In this document: piece by piece, positions 35,575-47,890 of the stretch
How positions within the stretch are numbered: position 1 is the first letter of the stretch
Layout: every line of letters begins with the position of its first letter
NCBI GenBank assembly: GCA_018873245.2
Contig: JAEMBT020000006.1
Location: 2,173,855-2,237,854, forward strand
Origin: Archegozetes longisetosus
Taxonomy: Eukaryota > Arthropoda > Arachnida > Sarcoptiformes > Trhypochthoniidae
Direction of reading: 5' to 3'
DNA length: 64,000 bases
Made by a program: the position numbers and the translations under genes
Notes under the pieces: generated by a model
The model's database searches: none
What the model was told of the DNA's origin: nothing
What the model saw: the letters and a program-made list of their open reading frames with translations, nothing else

Positions 35575-36566
35575 CGTTAGGCTTGCTCTTAACTCAAGCC
35601 AATAAATAGCAAAACAGAATGTAATCTATACTAGTCTTAAATATTAATAGATTTGCCAAAAACTTAATTTAATGCTAACTCAATCAATAGCTAATATAGA
35701 TGAAGGACTTGGTCAGCACACGTGTTCTCTATAAGAAAACTTATAAAAGACTGCCTCACATTACAGAGGGTCAGGTCTTAAACACATATCTCATGAGTAT
35801 AGTTGGTAACTTATCGATAAACTATTAAACTTTTGTTCGCATATCGAGAACAGTTAAGCTTCAGGAAAAGTATATTTACTATTTGCAAATAGACTCACTC
35901 TATAAATTGACTTCAATTAACATTCAAATACAATTATTTGACATTTATAACGAATTTTCAAATTTTAAAATAGCAGCTATCATCATATAAACAGTTCGAA
36001 CCAAATTTCAACAGTCATATGGTCGATCGAAAGGATATTTTTTCTATCAGTAATTGAAATTCTGCTCTTTATTGTCATATAAACGTTTTGGTAGTCTTAA
36101 AATTGATTCAATTATGTGATACTTATTCATAAATTAAATAATAGACTTGAATTCGATATTAATTGTAATGATCTATCTATTGAGTTCAAAATTTAACCGA
36201 GATATCTTTCAAAACAGCTACAAATAAAAACTTACGATTTTAGTAAAACTTCAGATTTGATTCTGAGATGAAAATTTGATCTTATACTACAAGTAGCTGC
36301 TTCAGTATCATTTTTTCTCAAAACTTGTTATTAATGCTTTATTGATGGATCCAATCCAAATATAATATAGAATTTTGATTCCAAAATAATATTTGAAGTT
36401 TTGTTAAAAGCAAAAGGATTCGAGTCATGAATTAAGCATGAATAACTTTTTGAAAAAATCATAGCTGTTTGCATTATATTATACAATTGAACAAGATATA
36501 TTCTAGTTTCAGATTTAAGTTAAGTCTATTTGTTTGGATTATTCACTACTGGTACTTACATTATCT
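35575..36566. other. Spacer between decayed receptor units
   Basis: About 1 kb of AT-rich sequence upstream of unit 2. No gene seen. Confidence 0.4.
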
Positions 36567-38757
36567 TCAACAATAGTATAGGCAATAATGAGATAGTTCG
36601 TCGAATATAATTAAGAAAACAATTTGATTAATTATTAGATAAATAAAACAATACTGACTTGATAAAACCTACAATAATTAACAGTTCATAACTTACAACA
36701 CAAAAATGCAACTCCTTTCTTACTGACTCTTTCAGTAAGAGTCAACAACTTTCGATCAAAAGCAATTGTTTGAAAAGTTTGAATAAAACATCAGTTTTGA
36801 TAAGAAAAGTAATAATTTACCTTTATTTTGATTGTAGCAAATCTGTTCAATATTTCACTACTATTTACCTTAAGTTGATTCAGTAGTTTATATACTATAT
36901 TTGTCTCAAAGTTAACTGAAGAAGTTTCTATAACGAATAAAAGTGTGGCAGTTAGTAATGTTAAGCCATATATTCCAATCAATTGGAAGATAATATTGGT
37001 TTGTGCCAATAAAACGCTATATAGCCTCTTCACTATTACAGATTCGGATATCAGCCAAATAGATAATAAATATTTTGACTAAAAATTACTATTGCTTTCA
37101 CTTATTCCAGAATACATTGAACTCAACAACTCAGATTCGGGACATGTATCTGTTGCCAATTTTTTTATTACTCCCAGTTCGTCATATATTTATCTAAATG
37201 TTGTTTAATGCAATGATAGATTGGCTAGAAATAGGCAAGTTGCCACATATTCACTGTATATTGTTCCTCCAAATATTGTGGAAAACATCTTCAAAATATA
37301 TATTTATCCGTGAGGTATTATTTACAGATTTTACAAATTCGAAACGATGTTCGAGTTTAAAATAGTTAGAACTAAGCTATTAATCAGTCGAATGGATAGA
37401 TAATTTTGAATTGATAGCGATAGTTGAAAATACATGATTTCATTAAAATATAAGATATTTGAAAAATGTATCACAAATTTGACTACTTGTTACAAGTTTT
37501 ATATTGCGTAGGGAGTTCTCCGATCACCAGAAATCTAGTGGCAAATGACTAATGCAGAGAGACTACTATTAACTATCTACACTACGTAAACTAGTTTTCT
37601 GTTTGTGATACAAAGTAAAATAAAGTGAAAGCTGTGACGCACTTTTCAAATGCTGCAATAGACTAAGTGCTTTTCAAATAAATCTGATCATATTACCTAG
37701 ACCGATAAGATTCACTTAAGAATAACTGATAGAAAGTTATTAATCTTCCGTAGACTGTCTATAAAGATTGTCTGCTATACTTCAAAGTATATATTTTGTT
37801 TTTCACATTACTCGAAGGAATAGTACAGTTAAAGACTTTCAAATTTTCTAAGAGTTTTGCTGATCATCAGTAAAAAATCATTCTATGCTTCAATCAGTCA
37901 AATAAAAGTTTATTGCCTGACTATTAATATTTGAAATCTAATAAACATGATATTACTGATAAACATAATTTTAGTCATATTGTAATCATTTTCGTATCAG
38001 ACTTTATAGAAAACATCCTTTAAAATAAACACTGAACTGATTAAGAATTTTTGAAAATAATGTTCGCTTCAAAATTTGTATCTTATCTATCATTTATGAA
38101 GTTCTGAAATATGAATTTTACTTAAGAGTTAACTTGTTATCGCTGAGCAAATTTCAGAGTGTTAAACTGCGCGTAGGATCACTAAAGCAATATACTACCA
38201 GAAACACCGAAAAAAATGTTTCTATCATTGAACAGTTACTACTTATTGGTCAAATGCATACAATTCGTAATAATATTGATATTCTTCTGAGTGACCAGTT
38301 TGCACATGAAAAACAATGCTTTAGATACTTTGATCATTTACTGGTTTTCTCTTTATTTGTGACTCCAGTAGTTTTTAGCGAAACCAAAGCTGACATCAAT
38401 TCGAAAGAATACATTAAGATAATTATGTTCTATATGATTTTTATAATTTTCATAATCAATTAATTGTGATGTTAGGCCTAGAAATAGCTGAAGAGCTACT
38501 GCAACGTTTAAATGAAATTTTAATCTTAAAATTACGTGAAATGTCCAGTAACAATCAAATTAAACTTACTTTCTTCAGAGGATAGCAATCAAGTGATTAC
38601 TTTGTTGATCAAAATGGTTTTAATCGAAATTAGTAATGGACTATGAAATTGAAAATTTTCATACCGTTGTTTACTGTTAGACATAATCATTTCTAAATTT
38701 GGGCCTCTGCTCAATCAATGGTAACAGAATGAAAGTTTGTTTACATCGAAACTATTG
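36567..38757 (-). pseudogene. Decayed chemoreceptor unit 3
   Basis: Collinear with unit 2. The 5' part (38757 to about 38370) aligns with 35574-35200 but the ATG is changed to ATC and the frame is full of stops. The middle exon (37033 to about 36823) is open and reads YSVLLAQTNIIFQLIGIYG and VNSSEILNRFATIKIK before a GTAAAT donor. The next exon (TLTERVSKKGVAFLCC) has TGA at 36688-36686. The last exon has lost its acceptor: CAG in unit 2 corresponds to CGA here. The distance from first to last exon is about 0.9 kb longer than in unit 2, so there is an insertion between 37.2 and 38.4 kb. Dead by several independent lesions. Confidence 0.65.
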
Positions 38758-40560
38758 ATTGTTAGGCTTAACTAACAGTGAAAGTAAAACTTTGAAATAA
38801 ATCTGTCCTTAGATAATGAATGTTTTTCTCTAAAACTTAACTGAGTATCTGAAGGCAAAGATAGATACATAAAAGTAGTTAGAATAAAAATATGAAATAA
38901 AAACCGGCTTAAATTGAAATATGGGCGAGTTGGTCTAATGTCAGTTGGGCGAGTCTGATCTAACGAGAAAGTTTTAGAAACAGTCAGAACCCGATTTTCA
39001 TAAAAATTTCAGTAGATCTTTTGGAGTATTCTTGTCAAAAATATGAAACAATTTTTTGTGGATACGCTATCTTTGCATCTTTACGTTAAGACCGCATATG
39101 ATTGCAGTGTGTAAGAACTGGAATAAAGGGCATATAATATGTAAGTGACCACTAAAGTGATGCTTCCAGCTTAAGTATTGGTTAGTTTAAGTTTGTGTGT
39201 TATTTTAAACAATTCGAGGATTAATCTTTTGGAATACAAACTTTAAACTCATTTCATTTGCTTTCGTACTGAACAGTACAACAATTGATTTTATTGCATT
39301 TTAAATAATTTTCTATTAGAAACTTAGTTTTAAAAATTAATATTTAGACCCCTGAACTTATTCCGCAGAAAATCTTTCATATTCTTAATAATAATATTTG
39401 AAAGAAAATTTGCTGAAATTTTCATCAAAATCAGGCTCTGACCGTTCCCAAATCTTGCTCGTAAGTATATGTAAGACTAAACTATTCCTATAGTTTTACT
39501 CGCTTGAACTACGGTTTTACTCAGTTTAACTACTATTATGTGTCTTCAAATATGGAATAGTTCAATTGAATTTCTTATCTTTAGTTCAACTTAAATGGGT
39601 AACTTTCGTGAAACTTTATTCGCACCACTTTACGTGTCTACAGTCATTATTTTGATTGCTAGAAACTCACTAATATTCAAATGGTTTTACTACAGTCTTT
39701 CCCTTCAGCAATACTTTGAATAGTAGAAAACCACTTTCTCCTTAAGTTCCCAAAATAACTGATGACTAAATATACTATGATTTTACTTGGAAAATGTTCA
39801 TTTTAATCAACTGTACACTAATATGGGTGAATAATCAGTAAATATGCAATCAATTAAAAATTTTATTTAAAAATTTAGAGATAACTCCCACGATGGCTCC
39901 AAATTGATTTTCTATCTTGAAGCTTGAGAACTCATAATCGATATTAATAATTTATTAACTACCAAAATAAGACTCGTCATTTTTTATTTGGAAATACTTC
40001 TAAAATACGTTTTTAACAGAGCTTCGAGTATTATTCCGAATTTGAAGTTTTTATTTTTCGGTTTAAGACGTTAATTGAGCAAAACTTAAATTTAAAAATT
40101 GATAGCACCAAAATCCTATTGACTATTTCATAGATAAAAGTCTGAAATTTGAAACACTAAAAATAGATGCTTAAATTTTGTAAACTACACAATATGGATG
40201 TGTATGGATTGCTATCATTCATGCTGTCCATCGTTACTAAGAAAAGATATCCTACCTTTGCTTATTTACAGTTGATCGTATGCGTGACCACTATTATCTA
40301 ATACTTTTTATAGACTAATCTAAGTTTTGTGATCGCTCAATGACAAATAATGTTCTTATCGGGTATACTTTTTATCTTTAAATCTTGTGCATTTCAGGGC
40401 TTCAAATGTATCATACGTATAGAACAGCTGCGGTACTTTGCTTATCTCTTATTAAGACCGTTTCCAAGTTCAATTATCTTAAGCGCAAGTGTCTTATATC
40501 ACAAGTCATTTTCTATCGTGAAACAGTCAAGTCTTAAGATAGAAAATTAAGTAACCAGTA
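38758..40560. other. No gene seen (upstream of the PLB-like gene)
   Basis: About 1.8 kb of AT-rich sequence. It includes an imperfect 24-bp duplication (GGGCGAGTTGGTCTAATGTC / GGGCGAGTCTGATCTAACG) near 38919-38962 and presumably the promoter of the gene at 40561. Confidence 0.4.
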
Positions 40561-42492
40561 ATGCAGTTAATAATTATGTGTTCAATAATTATATTTCTAT
40601 TAAATGTCTTATTGACTGCCTCTGCAGTCGAGGAAAACATAATTCATATAAATTATGTAACTTTGAACGGTTTAATGTATGACGGAATAGCTATCAATGG
40701 AAAACTTAATTTATCTAATGATTGGGCCGTTTGGGCTAAATATGAGAACAATATTAACAAAACAGGGTATGTCTACTAATCAAGTATTTGAGCACTTTGT
40801 GAAACTTTTTTTTACGAAAAAGACCCATTTAAATTATATTCAAAAATGACTTATTGCAAGCTTTTCATATGCATTTATAGCTCACCGGTTAAAGTTTTGT
40901 CTAATCAGTTAAATTTGAAGTTTTGAAAACTCTTTAAATAGATAGAAATTTGCTTTTCTCAAATGAATTAAATATAAAACCAAAACCTTTTTATGTTGTC
41001 TCATAGCTGGGCTCAATTAGAACTTCATTCAAATTCAGGCTTAGAAGATAATCTTCAGGCATATTTCAGTGGATTAATTGAAGGATTGTTAACTTGGGAA
41101 CTAATAGGAATGCACTGGAGAAACAATATCGAACACTATTGCGATAATGAACAACAATATTGCCAAAAACTGTTCTCATTCATAGAAACAAATATTAACT
41201 TTACTAAGTCACAAGTCATTAAGAGACGCAATTCAGATCCATATTGGCACCAAGTCGGGTTATCATTAGAACAATTGACTGGTTTAGAAGATGGTTATAA
41301 TTATATGACAAAAGGTGTCAAACCTTTAGGGCCCAGAATAGAGATTAATCCAAAGGGTTTAATATTACTGAACTTAATAACAGAGCTCGGAGAACTCGAA
41401 CAGGTATTAAAACGTGAACTACTATCTAAAGTTAAGAACGACGGAATGTGCTCGGCTATTGTTAAAGTATTACCAGATGGTAGCGATCTATTTGTATCCC
41501 ACAATTCGTGGACAACCTATCAATGGATGTTAAGAATCATGAAGAAGTATAACTTGAATTATGAGAATACTCCTGGAAATACGATCTCATTTTCTTCGTA
41601 TCCTGGTATTATATTTTCCATAGATGATTACTATCTTATTTCAACTGGACTTTTAGTTCTTGAAACCTCAATCGGAAATTTTAACTCTAGTTTATGGAAG
41701 TTTGTAGTCGCAGACAATATTGTTTTCGAATTTATTCGCAATACAGTCGCCAATAGAATGGCTCAAAGTGGTCAGGAATGGACTGAAATTTTTTCAAAGT
41801 TGAATAGCGGGACATATAACAATCAGTTCATGATTGTTGACTACAATAAGTTCAAAACTGGGACAAAACCATCAGAGTTACCTGATAATGTCTTATGGAT
41901 TTTAGAACAAATGCCCGGATTTACCGAATCAGCTGATGTTACTCAAGTTCTTAGAAATCAGGGATACTGGCCTTCATATAATGTACCATATTTTAAATTT
42001 ATATATGACTTAAGTGAATATAACGTTGAGTTTAAAAGATATGGAGATTTTTTTAGCTATAATAATACAGCGCGCGCCAAAATTTTCAGGCGGGATCAAA
42101 GCAACGTTAAAGACTTGAAAACCCTTTATAAGCTTATGAGATATAATGATTTCAAGAATGATCCACTTTCTAAGTGCAACTGTACTCCATCTTATACTGC
42201 AGAGTATGCAATTGCTGCCAGAAATGATTTAAACGATCCTAACGGCAGTTATCCGATTAAGAATTTTGGATTCCGATCAGGTGGAGCTATTGATGTCAAA
42301 ATGACTAGTTATGAGTTGTTTAGAAAGTTAGAGATTGTGGCAAATAGTGGTCCCACTTATGATAAACAGCCAGTATTTGAGTGGTCTACTTCTAAGCTAA
42401 TTGGTGTTAGACATGAAGGACAACCTGATAAATGGAATTTTCCTCCTGTGCATGTTATGTGGTTTCCTCAACAAACTACTGTTTTTGACTGA
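40561..42492 (+). CDS. Phospholipase B-like (PLBD/LAMA family) lysosomal protein
   Basis: Two exons, 40561-40766 and 41007-42492, joined in phase at a Gly codon (GG-C) by a GT-AG intron; 563 aa. This is the usual length of the PLBD1/PLBD2 family, N-terminal-nucleophile hydrolases of the lysosome related to Dictyostelium phospholipase B and Drosophila lamina ancestor. Residues 1-22 are a signal peptide (IIIFLLNVLLTASA). The autocatalytic nucleophile Cys is about residue 217 in NDGMCSAIVKV, followed by the family motif LFVSHNSWTTYQWMLRI. Also typical are LSLEQLTGLEDGY near residues 160-175, the sequence QVLRNQGYWPSYNVPYF, and the C-terminal HEGQPDKWNFPPVHVMWF. Several N-X-S/T sites suit a glycosylated lysosomal protein. 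The substrate of metazoan members is uncertain. The ATG at 40561 gives the signal peptide directly. Confidence 0.93.
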
Positions 42493-42552
42493 CAACTGCA
42501 ATTTAAAACACAAACAATTTGATTATTTTTTATCGTATTAGCGAGAAGTTAT

Positions 42553-42558
42553 AATAAA
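42553..42558 (+). terminator. Polyadenylation signal of the PLB-like gene
   Basis: AATAAA about 60 bp after the stop codon, in AT-rich 3' sequence. It is the nearest canonical signal. Confidence 0.55.
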
Positions 42559-43562
42559 TTCAATTCTATTATATTGTAATCTAATTGTTTGCCCTTCAGT
42601 ACTAGTAATAGAATAAAACTTTGCACAAAACTTTCACTCATTTTGAACAAAACCAAAAGTATTGCTTTACCTGTTTTTTCTTATTCAAGTGTTAAGAAAT
42701 AAAACTATGTATAACTGTCAATTTTGCTATTATATTAATATATCGGGTTATCTATAAATTCTTACCAAATTTTTCTATCAACAAAGTTTTTTATGGGCAA
42801 AATTGTAATCAATTGATAAGTGTTTTTCACTAAAACATATTTTAAAGAGAAACAAGTTTAGTCATACAAAAATATGATAATTTCTTATCTCCTATAACTA
42901 AAGGGTTTTAAATCAATTTTCATTTTTTCAAGCCATCACATGTTCAATATTAAAAACTTTATACAAAGTTTGAAATGAGAACTGCTAAGACAGTTCCTCA
43001 AATGTTTTATTCAATAGCAAAACAACACTTCACTGGAAAGTTTAGCTTTTCATCAGACTATAGATTTCTATTTTAGGCTAAACTATGTATGAGTTAAGGT
43101 TAAAAAGGAGTCAAAATTATGGCATTTTTTATAAAGCGTAGGTTCAACAAATTCAAAGTGTGTGAAAAGAAAGTTTTTTCAAAGAGAATTTGTTCAAAAT
43201 TGAAGTTGAAATGAACGTTGTAAAGTAAAATAAGGAGTAAAGTACTAAGTAACATTTGATGTCAAATATTTTTTCAACTTCTCTATTGACCTATTCATAA
43301 GAAAAAACAATGTTATTAAAAGAATTGATTGAAGACAATGATTAATACACTTATACAAACATGAAATTCAAATAAGGCAACCCAAGGATCAAAACTAATA
43401 AACTAGAGACAGGTTCAAACTTCTAGCAATGCCTAAAGAATTGATTAAAATATAGCCTACTTTGTATACATGCTATAGAGCATAGCAGAAAGGTTGACTT
43501 TAAGGATACAGCATTGAGCGATAGAAATATGTAGGATAAAGCTGACAGACTTCACCAGTGTT
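42559..43562. other. No gene seen
   Basis: AT-rich sequence between the PLB-like gene and the tRNA. No supported coding frame. Confidence 0.45.
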
Positions 43563-43634
43563 AGCAGAGTGGCGCAGTGGAAGCGTGCTGGGCCCATAAC
43601 CCAGAGGTCCGTGGATCGAAACCACGCTCTGCTA
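43563..43634 (+). tRNA. Initiator tRNA-Met (CAT)
   Basis: A 72-nt cloverleaf without intron or encoded CCA. The acceptor stem AGCAGAG pairs with CTCTGCT, with discriminator A. The anticodon stem CTGGG/CCCAG has the three G-C pairs typical of initiators, with CAT at 43595-43597 preceded by C33. The T-arm CGTGG/CCACG encloses ATCGAAA, with the A54 and A60 that distinguish eukaryotic initiator from elongator tRNA-Met. The first pair is A-T, also an initiator mark. The B-box-like GATCGAAAC and a downstream T7 run (a Pol III terminator) suit expression. It is the only RNA gene seen in the window. Confidence 0.97.
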
Positions 43635-46621
43635 AAGTTATTTTTTTGCTCTCTTCTCATCAATTGTTCGAACTTATTTCACTTTTTACAATCACTTAAT
43701 TAAGATAATGTGTTGACAACTGTTCTCAGTAATAAGTAGAAACTGTGACTACTTTTTCTATTCTTACTCTCCATTCTCGTGATTGCATAAAGGAATAGTA
43801 TAAACACAATAAGTATTTCGCAACGAATTTTCTGACAGAGAACTTGCTGACATTAAGCTTAGAGTTATAATTAATATTTAAGTGAATGTCAAACGCAGTT
43901 AGAGATACTATCCATTAAGAATTCAACTAAGAAATGTTGTACAGAATACACTGGATGTGTTTGTCATGAGTCAATTTAATTAAATGAATATAAGAATTAT
44001 AATTAGTATAAAAGTTATAATTAAATCAAAATCAATAAAGAGATATTGCAGGAATATGAACCTTTTTACTAGTGACAACTATATATTGTGTAATAAAAGA
44101 TATGCGTAAATAACTTACGTAAGAAATATTTGTATGAAAACAATTTTAAAACTTATTGTAATTTTATTTCTATAAGCAATGCTGAGAGCATTTTACCTAT
44201 ATGTCAATGAAAATAAATTTTCACTTAATATATAGTTTTAGCAACTGGTAGGAGATGGTAGAGTAGCGCAAACCTTTTTTCCAAACTTCTCTTCCAATCG
44301 TAAATCACTTTATGATATTCACAATACGGTTGTCTCTCAATCTTAACGATAACCACTAGTATCTCAGCTCCTATTGCATCAGTTCTCGCCCACTTGAAGA
44401 TCGCGTTTGCACAAGCATTTAATGCACTGAAACTTTTCTAGTTTTTCGTTTATATGGCAAAGAATAGGTCCTCACTACTTTAGTCACCAAAAGTTGAGCA
44501 AAAGTTCGCATTTTTCAATTTGTTTCTTATTTGTTTTGGTGTATGTGAGCCTCAATAATCAATTTTTGATTTCTTAAACAACATAAGGGCTTTTGAAAAG
44601 TAAGTCAACATTTTTTACTCAATCATTGTATTCTCAATCGGTTTATTCAATCGAAACTATATTTCAAACCAAATAACTTCTATATTCCATAATGTTTTAA
44701 ACTTATTCTTAAAATCTGTCAATTTTTAAATAATTCGCTAAATCATAGTTTAGAATAAGTATTTTTCAGCTTTCATTTATATCTCCATTGAATAAAATTC
44801 TGTTATGATTTGTGTTAGTGAAGTACGTTGTATGCTGAACACGAACTTTTCAATCGGTATTCAATTGTTTACGGATTCCATTCACGTCGAATCTTTAGAA
44901 AATTTAATTTTAACAGATGCTCAAAATTTGTTAAGCAATAAGTTTTGAAATAATCTAAAGAATGTTTCAAAAGTAGATACTTTTGAAAAGTTATTTGTCC
45001 AAAAACTCTCGACAAGACTTGAAGAATGATTAATGATTCAAAAGACCACTTCAAATACTTCCCGATAGTAATGTGAATAAGATGCGGGTGTTTAACGAGA
45101 TTCTCTGCATATTTGTTACTACCTCTACATTCAATATTATGTTTATCAAGAAATGGCTTATTCACTATACACGTAAACACTAATAAATCAGTTTTACACT
45201 TAACTATATAACTAACTCTATCTATACGACTCAATAGCTTAGGTTCAAACAAAATTTAAATCAAATTTTCGAAACTACTATTAGATTTAAAAGTGCTCTA
45301 TAGTCAGCTTGAATGCAAGTGCATCTAATAGATTGCGAAACATATTCTAGCTGCAAATGAAAATTCGTGCTTTAATTACTTTTTGATGGCATTAATCTCT
45401 TCAAAAAACCAAAAATAAATGTCCTAAATTAAAATAATTTGCTTCAACTCATAGTTTAGTTATACAATTCACGTAAAAAGCTTGTCTAGCTCAAGAGTTT
45501 TATCTATAACTAATGAACTAACAGCTAACCTACTACTGAATAAAAAGTTTTAATGCAACGCTCAGATTTACAGAATACTAAACAAGTTAATTGATTATAT
45601 AATAAGATCAACATTACTGCATAGGAAATCTTTATGTTAATTGTTTTTTTAATCATTCGAGTCTTTTTAATTGTCTTACTGTCTTAAAAACAAATGCTTA
45701 AGCTTTCATTTGATATACAAGTAATGGACATTAGTTTGCAGTCTATGTCTAAAAAATAAGTTTCTAAGTTAATTAATCCAATCTAAGGTCAATTTATCTA
45801 AACTTTAATTGAGTTGAATGAAAAAGTTTCGCTTTTATATCTTACTTATAAATGTTATATAAGAAAGTAGCTTAATTCAGGTAAAAAATTCAGTTATTCA
45901 ACTTAAGTGACACTAAGAGATGGAAAGTACTCAAACTCAGTTCAGATTTATGCTTCAACTTTCTTCTCTTAACTCGATAAGTTACTCGAGAGAGATTAAC
46001 CATTCAAATATAAAAATATCTGAACCTGAAAACTTCACTATTCTCTGTGAAGTACCATGTTTGACAGTCAAACTATAATTCATTTTTATTAATCATCATG
46101 ATAATTATATGAACAAAAAACTTTCTCTAACTACTTTTGAACTTACCATTATTATTGTTGTAAATGACGATCAGGCAAGTTTTTCATTTAATAACTATTC
46201 GTTATGAACTAATAAAATGTCGTTATTGGGCGAATCATACACAACTTGACGCAGAAATTCAATCCTTATCTAACAGTCCATGTTAGATGTTTAACACAAC
46301 AGATTAATGGAATAGTAGAATATAGTGTTTAATTAGGAACTTTGTCTTCAATTAAATCGTGTGACTCACCCTATAGTGAACGTAATCTGCAACAACGCTA
46401 CAGAATCTCCATCGTTAGAACTTATATTTTTAGACCTCTTAGAATTTCATAAACTTAAAGATCACATGTAATGGATATGTTAAATTTGGTTCAGTACCTA
46501 AGTTTCAATCCGCTACTAGTTGAATATGAATATGAAACTATCTTAAGAATTTACGAGTAATATAAAACTAGTCAGTTCACTGAAAACTTTGTTCAATATC
46601 GATTTGATAGGTGTCACAAAA
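43635..46621. other. No gene seen
   Basis: About 3 kb of AT-rich sequence. One minus-strand open frame of 127 codons (45252-44869) has no ATG at its 5' end and no recognised domain, so it is not called. The right end presumably holds the promoter of the neuropeptide gene. Confidence 0.4.
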
Positions 46622-47570
46622 ATGGCCATTACATGTCACCTAAAATGCATTATATTTTCATTATTACTACTCGCAAAGGCATTACTGTCTGAACAAGTTA
46701 TTGATAACGAGAAAAAAAGTACAGTTCAAAATCTAAACGATCCGGAATTCAGAATATTACTGACTAAAGGTTTAGCGCACCATCCGTTGGGTCTACTCCT
46801 GGGACACGTAATTATTCAAGCAGTAGATAAGGCTAGTCCCAACTTACAAGGCAAGAAATAATAGTTTTTAATCTTTTCAAATTATCACTTATTGATTTTC
46901 AACATTCGTAGTTTACTCGCAACATCACCCATTTCGATCAAATTCGATATTTATAAGTAGCTTTAGTCACGAACATGGAATCAATTTCTTCTAGAAAGCA
47001 AGTAGTTCCTGCGCTATAGCCATACATAAATGTTAAAGTGACTTTCAATTAGTAGAGTTTAGTGAGATCAACTGAAGCTTGACCAGTTATTCGCTAGTGA
47101 TTTTCAGTTTTCAATCAGATATTAATCAGTTTTTTACTGTCAATAATCATATGTTTTATAGTTGAAAAATATTTCATACACTTAATCATAAAATTATAAC
47201 TTCGATTTCATCACAAGGCTATAAGTCGGTAACTAATCGTTTCAGAAAAAGATTGTTTCTTATTCAGTGTTTAAGATCAGATATGGATATAAGTATCGAA
47301 TGATCAGAAACGGAGCTGCTGTCAGTGAACTAGGATTGAGCAAATAATTGAACATAAGTTTTACAAAAAGTTTAACCAAACAATTTGCTTATAAAACTAG
47401 ATCCATTCTCAGTGAGAGATAGAAGATACCAAACCTCAACTTTAAATGATCAAAGTTTTCTCAGATTTGGTCGCAGTTATAAGAGTCAGAACACCAAAAG
47501 ACCTAATGACAACTTTGACTTAAATGACACCTCATTCTTACGCTTTGGAAGAAGTCGTAGCGATAAATAA
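46622..47570 (+). CDS. FLRFamide (FMRFamide-related) neuropeptide precursor
   Basis: Two exons, 46622-46850 and 47413-47570, giving 128 aa. The ATG at 46622 starts a signal peptide (HLKCIIFSLLLLAKALLS). The second exon encodes two copies of SFLRF followed by the amidation and cleavage signal GR. Cutting at RR and at GR releases YQTSTLNDQSFLRF-amide. Cutting at KR and GR releases PNDNFDLNDTSFLRF-amide. Extended FLRFamides act as secreted neuropeptides through G-protein-coupled receptors, commonly on muscle, heart or gut. The join keeps frame (CAA G / TG AGA) but uses a GC donor (AAG-GCAAGA) with a TCTCAG acceptor, because no GT donor nearby keeps the frame. A further small exon in between is possible. 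The precursor lacks the many-copy structure of Drosophila FMRFamide. Its FLRF C-terminus also resembles myosuppressin, but the VDHV core of that peptide is missing. Confidence 0.8.
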
Positions 47571-47764
47571 ATCCATAAAAAGCTAATCATGTTATAAATA
47601 ATGAACAAAAAGCATTCAATTTGTAAATTCAATTGTTATTTATTTCGAAGTAATACCAATATTACAATTAGATGTAAATCAGTCGTAATGTGATTTCGAG
47701 TGAAAATTTATTTAAATTTTAATTTCGTGTAATAATTGTATAAATTGTTTTTCTGAAGTTTTAA

Positions 47765-47770
47765 AATAAA
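47765..47770 (+). terminator. Polyadenylation signal of the FLRFamide gene
   Basis: AATAAA about 195 bp after the stop codon, in the short interval where this gene converges with CSTF3. Confidence 0.4.
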
Positions 47771-47890
47771 TTCAATTTACGTTTAGTAATGCTATACAAG
47801 AAATGAATGCATTTATATTTATATAAAACAAATTATTACTTAGATGAAAACCAGTAATCAAATGAGGCAGACTTTATAACTAATGATTAA

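Noticed and set aside
38134..38463. 109-codon plus-strand open frame
   Set aside because: It partly overlaps the decayed receptor unit 3 on the other strand and has no domain or ATG start; treated as a shadow.
43457..43663. Minus-strand open frame across the tRNA
   Set aside because: It overlaps the initiator tRNA on the opposite strand, has no ATG at its 5' end and no domain.
44869..45252. 127-codon minus-strand open frame
   Set aside because: It starts at a non-ATG codon, has no recognisable motif and no flanking exons in frame. This length can arise by chance in several kilobases of noncoding sequence.
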